A DNA stretch of 64,000 bases from JAAFJM01 sp964529175 (GTDB taxonomy: Bacteria > Bacteroidota > Bacteroidia > UKL13-3): assembly GCA_964529175.1 (NCBI GenBank), contig CAZGVO010000015.1, positions 1-64,000 on the forward strand. Direction: 5' to 3'. Shown one piece after another: positions 1-7,878 of this stretch. Every line of letters begins with the position of its first letter. Position 1 is the first letter of the stretch. The notes beneath the pieces are model-generated. The model worked only from the letters and a program-made list of their open reading frames with translations, was not told where the DNA came from and did no database searches. Made by a program: the position numbers and the translations under genes.

Positions 1-1
1 A

Positions 2-985
2 TTAGCCAAGGAAGGTGTTCTTTTTGATAAATGTTTTGCAACTGGTGATAGAACAGAGCAAGGTATGTTGGCTATTTTAAGTGGTTATCCTGCGCAACCT
101 GTAAGCTCTATTATAAAAGAATTTGGTAAGTTTGATAAATTACCAAATTTGTATAAGGTAATGAATGAGCAAAATTATCATACCTCGTATTACAGTGGAG
201 GTAGATTACAGTTTGATAATATTGAAGCTTATTTAAGAGCTGCAGGGGTTAAAAAAATGGTTGGTGAAGATGATTTTAAAATAAACAAACGAACTAATTG
301 GGGCGCCTATGATGAAGAAACATTCGCATTGCACATGGATGAGTTAAAAAAAGCACCACAACCATTTTTTAGTGTTTTGAGTACTATGACTACTCATGAA
401 TGGTTTGAAGCCAATATACCTCAAATATTTAATTCAGATGCTGATAAGGTAAATGATGGTTACAGAAATACAATGCATTATGCTGATTCGTGTTTATTTG
501 CCTATATAAATAGTTTAAAGAAGGAGCCTTTTTATAATAACACCATTTTTATTTTGGTAGCTGATCATGCTTGTAAGTTCCCAAAATCGAGAGATATACA
601 TGAAGTTGAACGCCATAGAATTCCAATGTTGATGGTAGGGGGAGCACTTAAACCTGAATACAAAGGTAAAACTATTAGTAGGGTAGCTTCTCACACCGAT
701 ATTGCTGCAACTATTTTAGCTCAATTGGCTATTCCAAATCAGCATTTTGCAAGAAGTAAAAATTTATTTGCTCCTCAAGTACCTCATTTTGCTTATTATG
801 CTTTTGATAATGGCTTTGGAATTGTGACCAATGAAACGGAGTTAGTTTATGATCATAACCAACAAAAAATTATTCATACTAATAGTACTGATTCTACGCT
901 TAACCACAAATGGCTTGAATATGGTAAAGCATATTTGCAAACCAATTTTCAAGACAATGTAAACTATGCAACTGTAAAAAAATAG
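2..985 (+). CDS. LTA synthase-family sulfatase, C-terminal part (5' truncated by window)
   Basis: The frame is open from base 2, so the gene begins before the window; 327 codons remain. The visible start reads KEGVLFDKCFATGDRTEQGM, followed by LAILSGYPAQP, a signature of alkaline-phosphatase-like membrane transferases of the LTA synthase/phosphoglycerol transferase group. Later VADHACKFPKS and HRIPMLMVGG match the metal-binding Asp-His part of the sulfatase fold. Such proteins carry an N-terminal membrane domain, which would lie upstream, and an extracytoplasmic catalytic domain that moves phosphoglycerol or phosphoethanolamine groups onto envelope molecules. The substrate cannot be told. An internal ATG at 65 is not the real start because the homology continues upstream of it. 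Confidence 0.85.
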   Translation, partial: LAKEGVLFDKCFATGDRTEQGMLAILSGYPAQPVSSIIKEFGKFDKLPNLYKVMNEQNYHTSYYSGGRLQFDNIEAYLRAAGVKKMVGEDDFKINKRTNWGAYDEETFALHMDELKKAPQPFFSVLSTMTTHEWFEANIPQIFNSDADKVNDGYRNTMHYADSCLFAYINSLKKEPFYNNTIFILVADHACKFPKSRDIHEVERHRIPMLMVGGALKPEYKGKTISRVASHTDIAATILAQLAIPNQHFARSKNLFAPQVPHFAYYAFDNGFGIVTNETELVYDHNQQKIIHTNSTDSTLNHKWLEYGKAYLQTNFQDNVNYATVKK

Positions 986-994
986 TTTAGCCCT

Positions 995-1543
995 ATGAAT
1001 AAGTTTATTTGTTTATTAAGGGGAATCAATGTTTCAGGTAAAAATATAATAAAAATGGATGCCTTAAAGCAGGCATTTATTGATTTAGATTTTGATAACG
1101 TAAAGACATATATCTAAAGTGGTAATATAATTTTCACATCAAAATTATCTAATGAATGTGATTTGGAGATTTTGATTAATAAAAAAATTAGCCAAGAGTT
1201 TAACTTAAATATTCCAGTTTTGGTTATTACTGAAAATACCCTTAAAGAAGTAATTCAGGAAAATTGTTATATTAAAGATGCTTCACTCGAAACAAGTAAA
1301 CTGCATGTTACCTTTATGTCGCAAAAGCCTAGAAGTACTAATATAGCTGCATTAAACTTACTTGATTTTGGAAATGATCAATTCAAAATAACCCAAAATG
1401 TTATTTACCTATATTGTATAAACGGATATGGTAATACTAAGTTAACTAATACTTTTTTTGAGAAAAAACTTAAAGTTAATTGTACTACAAGAAATTGGAA
1501 TACTACTGTAAAATTAGGAGAAATGGTACGTGAATTGTCATAA
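995..1543 (+). pseudogene. DUF1697 family protein, interrupted by one in-frame TAA
   Basis: The reading frame starts with ATG at 995 and gives MNKFICLLRGINVSGKNIIK, the typical DUF1697 N-terminus. Codon 41 (1115-1117) is TAA in the context TYI-stop-SGNIIF. Family members have Gln here (TYIQSGN), so a single C-to-T change of CAA to TAA explains it. Downstream the frame continues intact to 1543 with family-like sequence and no other defect (183 codons in all), so the lesion is probably recent or a sequencing or assembly error. A product restarting from TTG at 1163 would lack the conserved N-terminus. The function of DUF1697 proteins is unknown. It follows the sulfatase by 9 bp. Confidence 0.8.
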
Positions 1544-1615
1544 TTTTACATAAAATTAAGTTAATCTTTTTTGTATAGTTAAATTTCTTATTATTGTTTC
1601 ATCAAATTATTAAAA

Positions 1616-2410
1616 ATGAAAAAACAAATTTTATTAGGTGCAGTAGCACTATCTTTATTTTTCTCTAATTGTTCAAAAGAGGAGTCTAAATCAAGCACAG
1701 TAATTGCTGATAACAGCTTAAAAGTTGAACAAAAAAACACCTCATTAATCAATAAATTTACAGGTACAAACTGTTACTATTGTGGCGACTGGGGTTGGAC
1801 TTTAATGGAAGACTTAATTACAAATCATGCTAGTGATGCAGTGGTAGTTGGTACTTACAGTCAAAATAGTTTTGCAAAATTATTCGTATCTCAAATTGCA
1901 ACAGATTGGGACAGAAATATTCCTGTAACTCAAGGGTACCCAACTTTTTCAGCTAATTTAGTTGATAGTTGGTTATTACCAGAAGCTGATCAAGTCGATA
2001 ATAATATTGAAGTTGGGGTTACTGCTCATAATCAGGCACCAGTTCAAGCAAATACTGCTCATACTTCAAAAATTGAAGGAACAAATATGGTAGTTAATAC
2101 AACAACACAATTTTTTGCTGATGCAACTGGTGAATATCAAATTGGTGTTTATGTAATGGAAAATGGTGTAATTGGAAACCAAAGCGGCCCTAAAGGTGGC
2201 GCTAATGCTTCTCATCATAATGTATTAAGAGCGGGAAATGGTTCATGGGGTGAAGCTTTAGCAAATGGTACAATAGTAAAAGATACTAAAATTTCAAAAA
2301 CTACAACCATTGCGCTTGATCCTTCATGGAAAACAGCTGATTTATCAGTATTTACTGTTATCTGGAAGAAAAATGGAACCAAATGGGCTTTTGTAAATGC
2401 TCATAAATAA
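1616..2410 (+). CDS. Omp28-like outer-membrane lipoprotein with a CxxC site
   Basis: This 264-residue protein starts with a lipoprotein signal (MKKQILLGAVALSLFFSNC, lipidated Cys19). The motif FTGTNCYYCGDW follows at about residues 48-59; Omp28-related Bacteroidota proteins have FTGxxCxxC here, in a thioredoxin-like N-terminal half. The C-terminal half is a beta-rich domain ending in VIWKKNGTKWAFVNAHK. It probably sits in the outer membrane or periplasm; the exact role is unknown, and redox activity of the CxxC is an inference. It is followed by a strong terminator and appears monocistronic. Confidence 0.75.
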   Translation: MKKQILLGAVALSLFFSNCSKEESKSSTVIADNSLKVEQKNTSLINKFTGTNCYYCGDWGWTLMEDLITNHASDAVVVGTYSQNSFAKLFVSQIATDWDRNIPVTQGYPTFSANLVDSWLLPEADQVDNNIEVGVTAHNQAPVQANTAHTSKIEGTNMVVNTTTQFFADATGEYQIGVYVMENGVIGNQSGPKGGANASHHNVLRAGNGSWGEALANGTIVKDTKISKTTTIALDPSWKTADLSVFTVIWKKNGTKWAFVNAHK

Positions 2411-2427
2411 TCAATAATAACCTACTT

Positions 2428-2464
2428 AAAAAGGGCAAATGTTTTATATATTTGCCCTTTTTTA
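2428..2464 (+). terminator. Rho-independent terminator after the Omp28-like gene
   Basis: AAAAAGGGCAAAT and ATTTGCCCTTTTT form a near-perfect stem with a short AT loop and a run of T. It lies 18 bp after the stop at 2410. It also argues against a long start (TTG-type at 2439) for the next gene, because that codon lies inside the hairpin. Confidence 0.85.
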
Positions 2465-2489
2465 TTGCAAAAAATTTAACAAAAAATAT

Positions 2490-2948
2490 ATGGCACTACC
2501 CAACATTTATGAACAAGAAACTACTGATACTATTTTAGCTAGATTAGAAAAGTTAACACCACAAACTGCACCTCAATGGGGTAAAATGAATGCACCGCAA
2601 ATGTTAGCGCATTTAAATGTGGCTTACGATATTGATAATGGGAAAATGGAGGCTAAAACCCCTGCATTGGTTAAATTTATGTTGAGGTTGTTTTTAAAAC
2701 CAGTTTTAGTTAATGAAAAACCATATAAAACTAATTCGAGAACTGCACCAGCTTTTATAATTAGTTCTGAAAAAGATTTTGAAATAGAAAAACAAAAGTT
2801 AATTGCCAATATAAAAGAAACCCAAGCAAAAGGACCTTCTTTTTATGAAGGAAGAGAAAGTGCCTCGGTAGGTAAATTAACTGCTATTGAGTGGAATAAT
2901 ATGTATTACAAGCACTTAAATCATCATTTTACACAATTTGGTATTTAA
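2490..2948 (+). CDS. DUF1569 (DinB-like fold) protein
   Basis: A 152-residue protein. The features MNAPQMLAHLNVAYDI near the N-terminus and MYYKHLNHHFTQFGI at the end are hallmarks of DUF1569, a small four-helix family related to DinB and containing conserved His residues likely to bind metal. ATG at 2490 is chosen because it gives the usual family length and clears the terminator hairpin upstream. priA follows after 18 bp. The cellular role of the family is not established. Confidence 0.75.
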   Translation: MALPNIYEQETTDTILARLEKLTPQTAPQWGKMNAPQMLAHLNVAYDIDNGKMEAKTPALVKFMLRLFLKPVLVNEKPYKTNSRTAPAFIISSEKDFEIEKQKLIANIKETQAKGPSFYEGRESASVGKLTAIEWNNMYYKHLNHHFTQFGI

Positions 2949-2966
2949 TTGGTAGTCAAATAGTTA

Positions 2967-5423
2967 ATGAGTGAATCGTTTGCCACATTTGTTGATGTAA
3001 TTTTACCTTTGTACGTTCCTAAGCTATACACATACCGTGTAGCAGAAGATATGACTGGGCAAATTACATTGGGTAAACGTGTGTCGGTTCAATTTGGAAA
3101 AAGCAAAGTATATGCAGCTATAATTGCAAATATTCATAGTACTCCTCCAAAAGATTATGTGGCTAAATACATCCTTTCTGTTTTAGATGATGAGGCCATT
3201 ATTTACCCACAACAATTAAAATTTTGGCAATGGATTAGTGATTATTATTTATGCAATATGGGCGATGTAATGCAAGCTGCATTGCCATCTATGCTAAAAC
3301 TGCAAAGTGCCAGTAAAATAATTACTAATCCTGAATTTGATAACAATATAGAACTTGATGATAGAGAGTTCTTGATTATGGAGGCATTGGCCGTTCAGCA
3401 TGAGCTTACCATTGATAATATACAGCAAATATTAAATGTAAAAAATGCTTTACCTATTATAAAAAGTTTAGTAATTAAAGAAGCCATTATTATAAATGAA
3501 GATTTAAAAACTAAGTATAAAGAAAAATTGGTAAGTTGCTTAAAGCTTACTCCAGCTTATCAAAACGATGAAGATAACTTAAGAATACTGTTTGATTTAC
3601 TTGCAAAAAAAGAAAAACAACTCAATGTATTGATGTTGTATTTGCATTTAAAACAAAATAAGCCACATGTATTAAAAGCTGAATTATTAAAGCATCCTGA
3701 AAGCAGTGCTTCTGCCATACAAACACTCATTAAAAATGGTGTTTTTGAAGAGTTTGAACTAGCAGTTGATAGGCTTCAGTTTGATGAACATCAAGTTGAA
3801 ACTTTTGCTTTAAATGAATATCAAGAAAAGGCTTTAAACCAAATAAACGAACAGTTTTTAACCAAAGATGTAGTGCTGTTAAAAGGAGTTACTTCAAGCG
3901 GAAAAACGCATGTTTACGTTCGGTTAATTGAGCAAACATTGAATCAAGGAAAGCAGGTTTTATACCTACTGCCCGAAATTGCTATTACTTCTCAAATCAT
4001 TCACCGGATTAGAAAATATTTTGGTGAAAAATGTGTGGCTTTTCATAATAAAATTGGAGATAACGAGCGTGTTGAAATTTGGAATAAAGTTAAAAGTGGC
4101 GAAATAAAAATAGTGATTGGTGCCAGAAGTGCTATATTTTTACCTTTTGCCAATTTAGGTTTAACCATTGTAGATGAAGAACACGAAACTACTTTTAAAC
4201 AAAGTGAACCCGCACCTAGGTATCATGCACGCGATTCGGCTGTGGTATTGAATAAAATTTACAATGCTAAGTTAATATTAGGAAGTGCAACGCCTAGTTT
4301 TGAAAGTTACTTTAATGCCAAACAAGGTAGGTTTGGTTTGGTAAGTTTAGATAAACGCCATGGCGAAATAGAATTGCCACAAATTATTACCGCAAATATT
4401 GCTGACGAACGTAAAACCAAGGTTATTCAAGGCAATTTTACTACCATTTTGGTAAATGAAATAAAGCAAACATTGGCTAAAAACGAACAAGTTATTTTGT
4501 TTCAAAACCGCAGAGGTTATAGCCCTGTTTATGAATGCGACAACTGCCAATGGGTTCCTAAATGTCAAAATTGTGATATCAGTTTAACTTACCATAAATT
4601 TATTGATTCTTTAAAATGCCATTATTGTGGGTTTACTCAAAAGTTGCCAGATACTTGTTCGGCTTGTGGCAGCCATACCTTAAGTTTTAAAGGTTTTGGT
4701 ACCGAAAAAATAGAAGATGAATTGGCTATTTTGTTTCCAACTGCTCGTGTATCAAGGTTTGACCAAGATAGTACCAAAGGTAAAAATGGTCATGAAAGCA
4801 TTATAAAAGATTTTGCAGAACATAAGTTCGATATCATGGTTGGAACTCAAATGGTTACCAAAGGACTTGATTTTGAAAATGTAACCTTGGTTGGAGTTAT
4901 TAATGCCGATCAGTTATTGTTTTTCCCTGATTTTAGGGCCAACGAAAGGGCTTTTCAATTAATAGAACAAGTTAGTGGCAGGGGAGGCCGAAGACAAAAG
5001 CAGGGGAGGGTAGTTATTCAAAGTAGTTCTCCTAACCATCCAGTTATTTTATCGGTTATTAACCACGATTTTGAATTGTTGTATAACCGCGAGATACAAG
5101 ACAGGGCGCAGTTTTTATTTCCACCGTTTCAGCGCATTATAAAAATAAGTTTACGCCATAAAGATTATAAGGTAAGTGAAGATGCGGCAAATCAATTGCA
5201 TTTATTAATGTACACCACTTTTGGCGATAACTTGTTGGGGCCTGCCAATCCTTACGTAAGCCGAATTAGGAATTATTATATCAAAGAGTTTTTGGTTAAA
5301 ATAGATAGAAACGATAGCCGATTGGCATCGCTCAAAAAATTTATAAAACAACAAATTGCTAAACTTTACGAGAACAAATTGTACAGTCAATTAATTGTAC
5401 AAATAGATGTAGATGCACTTTAA
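2967..5423 (+). CDS. priA: Primosomal protein N' (replication restart helicase PriA)
   Basis: PriA recognises abandoned replication forks and reloads the replicative helicase. The 818-residue product has an N-terminal 3'-DNA-end-binding region (VDVILPLYVPKLYTYRV), a superfamily 2 helicase core with Walker A GVTSSGKTH near residue 307 and Walker B DEEHE, and a zinc-binding segment with four CxxC pairs (CDNCQWVPKCQNCD, CHYCG, CSACG). The motif QMVTKGLDFENVTLVGV and the C-terminal domain are present, so it looks full length. Bacteroidota PriA proteins are typically this long. Confidence 0.97.
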   Translation: MSESFATFVDVILPLYVPKLYTYRVAEDMTGQITLGKRVSVQFGKSKVYAAIIANIHSTPPKDYVAKYILSVLDDEAIIYPQQLKFWQWISDYYLCNMGDVMQAALPSMLKLQSASKIITNPEFDNNIELDDREFLIMEALAVQHELTIDNIQQILNVKNALPIIKSLVIKEAIIINEDLKTKYKEKLVSCLKLTPAYQNDEDNLRILFDLLAKKEKQLNVLMLYLHLKQNKPHVLKAELLKHPESSASAIQTLIKNGVFEEFELAVDRLQFDEHQVETFALNEYQEKALNQINEQFLTKDVVLLKGVTSSGKTHVYVRLIEQTLNQGKQVLYLLPEIAITSQIIHRIRKYFGEKCVAFHNKIGDNERVEIWNKVKSGEIKIVIGARSAIFLPFANLGLTIVDEEHETTFKQSEPAPRYHARDSAVVLNKIYNAKLILGSATPSFESYFNAKQGRFGLVSLDKRHGEIELPQIITANIADERKTKVIQGNFTTILVNEIKQTLAKNEQVILFQNRRGYSPVYECDNCQWVPKCQNCDISLTYHKFIDSLKCHYCGFTQKLPDTCSACGSHTLSFKGFGTEKIEDELAILFPTARVSRFDQDSTKGKNGHESIIKDFAEHKFDIMVGTQMVTKGLDFENVTLVGVINADQLLFFPDFRANERAFQLIEQVSGRGGRRQKQGRVVIQSSSPNHPVILSVINHDFELLYNREIQDRAQFLFPPFQRIIKISLRHKDYKVSEDAANQLHLLMYTTFGDNLLGPANPYVSRIRNYYIKEFLVKIDRNDSRLASLKKFIKQQIAKLYENKLYSQLIVQIDVDAL

Positions 5424-5502
5424 TGCTAAAAATTAGCTGTTTATTGCTTAAAACTAACAACTATCAACAAACTACTACTTACAATTGAAATACATTTGTG
5501 GT

Positions 5503-5763
5503 ATGAAAAATAAAGTAATAGTAGCACTCATTGCCATCTTTGGTTTTATTGTTTCATTGCCATACACAGTAGATGCGCAATGCCCTATGTGTAAGCAATC
5601 ATTAGCATCGGCCAGAGCTGATGGAGATACCAATGTTGGTAACACTTTAAATAATGGAATTATTTATTTATTCGTATTTCCTTATATTTTAGCAATGGTA
5701 TTTTTGTTTTTATATATAAAAAATGTTCGTGCTAAAAAGAAATTAGCAGCTAATTCAAAATAA
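5503..5763 (+). CDS. Small exported membrane protein with CPMC motif
   Basis: An 86-residue protein: an N-terminal signal sequence (MKNKVIVALIAIFGFIVSLP), then CPMCKQSLASARADGD just after the likely cleavage site DAQ, and one transmembrane helix (IIYLFVFPYILAMVFLFLYI) with a lysine-rich cytoplasmic tail. ATG at 5503 is preferred over a TTG at 5485 because it starts the signal sequence cleanly. It lies directly before DUF983 and a DCC-family thiol protein, 4 bp and then 2 bp apart, so the three are probably co-transcribed and all contain CxxC pairs. I do not recognise a characterised function. Confidence 0.7.
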   Translation: MKNKVIVALIAIFGFIVSLPYTVDAQCPMCKQSLASARADGDTNVGNTLNNGIIYLFVFPYILAMVFLFLYIKNVRAKKKLAANSK

Positions 5764-5767
5764 ACTT

Positions 5768-6184
5768 ATGTGTAACAAATTTGAACCTAATAAAGGGTTA
5801 TCTATTATAAAAGCAAAATGTCCTCAATGCCAAAGTGGAAAAATGTATCAATACAGTGCATTTAAACTAAATGGCTTTACTCAAATGTTTGATACTTGCC
5901 CAATATGCAATTTAACTTTTGAGGTAGAACCTGGATTTTTTTGGGGAGCCATGTATGTAAGTTATGCTATAACTACAGGAATGATGCTAGTTGTGGGCGC
6001 CTTGGTTTATATTTTAAGTGGCCATGATGCTGGTTTTTGGGGTTATATCATTCCTATTTTCTTAGCTATGTTTTTGTCTATTCCATTTACTTACAGATAT
6101 GCACGTGTGCTAATGCTTTATTTATTTTCGCCTATAAAGTTTAATAAAGATTTGGCTAATAAAGATTTGGCTAATAAAGCCTAA
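5768..6184 (+). CDS. DUF983 family membrane protein
   Basis: A 138-residue protein with a CPQCQSGKMY zinc-ribbon-like pair near the N-terminus, a second pair CPIC around residue 47, the family stretch FEVEPGFFWGAMYVSYA and two transmembrane helices. This arrangement is typical of DUF983. The C-terminus KDLANKDLANKA comes from a perfect 15-bp duplication (6143-6157 and 6158-6172), which probably extends the tail without disturbing the fold. Function unknown; the operon with two other CxxC proteins suggests a thiol or metal-linked role (inference). Confidence 0.8.
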   Translation: MCNKFEPNKGLSIIKAKCPQCQSGKMYQYSAFKLNGFTQMFDTCPICNLTFEVEPGFFWGAMYVSYAITTGMMLVVGALVYILSGHDAGFWGYIIPIFLAMFLSIPFTYRYARVLMLYLFSPIKFNKDLANKDLANKA

Positions 6185-6186
6185 TA

Positions 6187-6588
6187 ATGGAGCAATATCA
6201 ATCCATAGTTTTTTTTGATGGAGTTTGTAATTTGTGCAATGGATTTGTTCAGTTTGTACTCACGCACGAAAAAAAGCAAACTTTTCAATTCTGCAGTTTA
6301 CAATCAGATTTTGCAATAGATTTTTTTAAGCAACATCAATTTGAAACACTCAATATTGATTCAGTGATAGTTTATAAAAACCAACAGTTTTATATACAAT
6401 CTGAAGCAGCTTTTGAGGTAATTGATGAGTTAAAATTGCCTTATAGATTGATTTCTGTTTTTAAGTTTTTTCCTACTGTATTAAATAATTTTATTTACAA
6501 AACCATTGCTAAGCATAGGTATAAAATTTGGGGGAAAACAGATACTTGTTGGGTTATGAAGCCTGCACATAAACAACGATTTTTATAA
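6187..6588 (+). CDS. Thiol-disulfide oxidoreductase DCC family (DUF393)
   Basis: A 133-residue protein starting IVFFDGVCNLCNGFVQFVL, the DxxCxxC signature of the DCC family, a thioredoxin-like fold predicted to exchange thiols and disulfides. The family positions FCSLQS and the C-terminal Trp-rich end are present. The start lies 2 bp after the stop of the DUF983 gene. A bidirectional terminator lies between it and convergent hsp20. Confidence 0.85.
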   Translation: MEQYQSIVFFDGVCNLCNGFVQFVLTHEKKQTFQFCSLQSDFAIDFFKQHQFETLNIDSVIVYKNQQFYIQSEAAFEVIDELKLPYRLISVFKFFPTVLNNFIYKTIAKHRYKIWGKTDTCWVMKPAHKQRFL

Positions 6589-6591
6589 ATA

Positions 6592-6628
6592 GAAAAGCCT
6601 ATCCAAATTTATTTGGATAGGCTTTTTG
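6592..6628. terminator. Bidirectional terminator between DCC gene and hsp20
   Basis: AAAAGCCTATCCAAAT pairs with ATTTGGATAGGCTTTTT with almost no loop. The arms are flanked by A on the left and T on the right, so the element can serve both convergent genes (ending at 6588 on + and 6659 on -). Confidence 0.85.
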
Positions 6629-6658
6629 CTTACTATATGCTATTTATTTTTGAACCAA

Positions 6659-7108
6659 CTATTTAATAGCTACAGCCATTTTTTCTGTTTTGTTTTCTAC
6701 TTTTTTGAGTTCAATGGTTAAAATACCATCTTCCATTTTAGCATCAATTTGGTTTTTATCAATGCTTTCGTTTAAGTGGAAACTACGTTTAAACTTACCT
6801 TCAAACGACTCAATGGTGTGGAATTTTCGAGTGTCGTTTTCTTTTCTAAAACTGCGTTCACCACTAATTACAAGGGTGTTTTTTACTACCTCTACATTCA
6901 CATTTTCTTTTTTTACACCAGGCAATTGCACATGTAAAGTAAAGTTGTGCTCATCTTCGGTTATGTCAACTCTTGGAGTAAAGTGAACATCGCGCTCAAA
7001 CTTACCTAGGTTGTGATTAAAAATGGTATCAACAGTGTTGAAAAATTGAGTTGGTACTGAGTTTTCAATAAAGAACTCGCGAGCTGGATTTAATTTTAAA
7101 AATTTCAT
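6659..7108 (-). CDS. Small heat-shock protein, Hsp20/alpha-crystallin family
   Basis: A 149-residue holdase chaperone. The alpha-crystallin domain runs from about residue 45 to 140: PRVDITEDEHNFTLHVQLPGVKKENVNV, then the C-terminal beta strand with GILTIELKK and a short tail. It would bind unfolding proteins as an oligomer without ATP. It is transcribed alone; 250 bp of AT-rich DNA lie upstream, with no heat-shock CIRCE element (TTAGCACTC-N9-GAGTGCTAA) that I can see. Confidence 0.93.
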   Translation of the reverse strand: MKFLKLNPAREFFIENSVPTQFFNTVDTIFNHNLGKFERDVHFTPRVDITEDEHNFTLHVQLPGVKKENVNVEVVKNTLVISGERSFRKENDTRKFHTIESFEGKFKRSFHLNESIDKNQIDAKMEDGILTIELKKVENKTEKMAVAIK

Positions 7109-7358
7109 ATTGTTTGTTGTTTAATTGTTTTTTTGATTGATGTTTTCTATTAATCAAAAAGTTTTCCAACTGAATTTTAAAGACAATATGGCTTAATATT
7201 TGTGTTTTGTTATAAAAAAGATAGAAACTATATGACATTGTGGCTTTTATTTCTTGTTTTGTAATGTCAAATTGCAGTAGAGGTTAATTTATAGTCTTTG
7301 AGTTTGTCGAAACGAAAACGAAAAACACACGAAATTTATTATTGAAATGTATTTGTTG

Positions 7359-7877
7359 TTACTTCATTGGAGTGGAAGATTCTTTTTTGTAAAAAGGGAA
7401 AAGTGGGCAAATAATACCTGCTGAATATAATCCAAATTTACCTTCATAATTATCACTACTTAATGGGTAATTGTATGCGTAATGAATTGTAAGTGAATTC
7501 CGAAAAGTATAGCCCAAAACTGGAGCAATTCTTATATCGTTATTATTATTGAAAATAATATCACTTATCCTTGCGCCTAATATTATGCAGCTTGAACTTG
7601 ATTTACCAAAATAATTAAAAAAGTTATAGGTGAAGCTTGGAATTACATAATCAATATTGTTTTGAGCTGAATAGCCAATTTCAAAATAATAACTTTTATA
7701 ATTCAAACCCAAGTTGTTTTGCTTGTATTTTGTGTATCCAATATTGTAAATAGGGTTGCTCTTTTCAAATGCAGAAAATTGAAATATGATTCCACTGTTA
7801 AGTGTTTTTATTTGCGAATAACACTTTGAAAGTGAGAATGATAAGATAATGATTGCAGTAAAGGTTTTAGTTTTCAT
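7359..7877 (-). CDS. Predicted small outer-membrane beta-barrel protein
   Basis: A 172-residue protein with signal peptide (MKTKTFTAIIILSFSLSKCYSQ) and alternating aromatic and polar residues in short strands, for example YYFEIGYSAQN, VIPSFTYNFFNYFG and SLTIHYAYNYPL. These look like the strands of an 8- to 10-strand outer-membrane barrel. It starts 1 bp after the end of the histidine kinase gene, so the two are probably co-transcribed. I do not recognise a family; function unknown. Confidence 0.55.
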   Translation of the reverse strand: MKTKTFTAIIILSFSLSKCYSQIKTLNSGIIFQFSAFEKSNPIYNIGYTKYKQNNLGLNYKSYYFEIGYSAQNNIDYVIPSFTYNFFNYFGKSSSSCIILGARISDIIFNNNNDIRIAPVLGYTFRNSLTIHYAYNYPLSSDNYEGKFGLYSAGIICPLFPFYKKESSTPMK

Positions 7878-7878
7878 A

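Noticed and set aside
1115..1117. Recoded or readthrough TAA in the DUF1697 gene
   Set aside because: No recoding signal is visible; a point mutation or sequencing error is simpler.
2439..2489. Upstream start for the DUF1569 gene
   Set aside because: The codon lies inside the terminator hairpin at 2428-2464 and the extension is not family-like.
6690..6986. 98-codon frame opposite hsp20
   Set aside because: It is a shadow of the conserved Hsp20 coding sequence with no homology-like features of its own.
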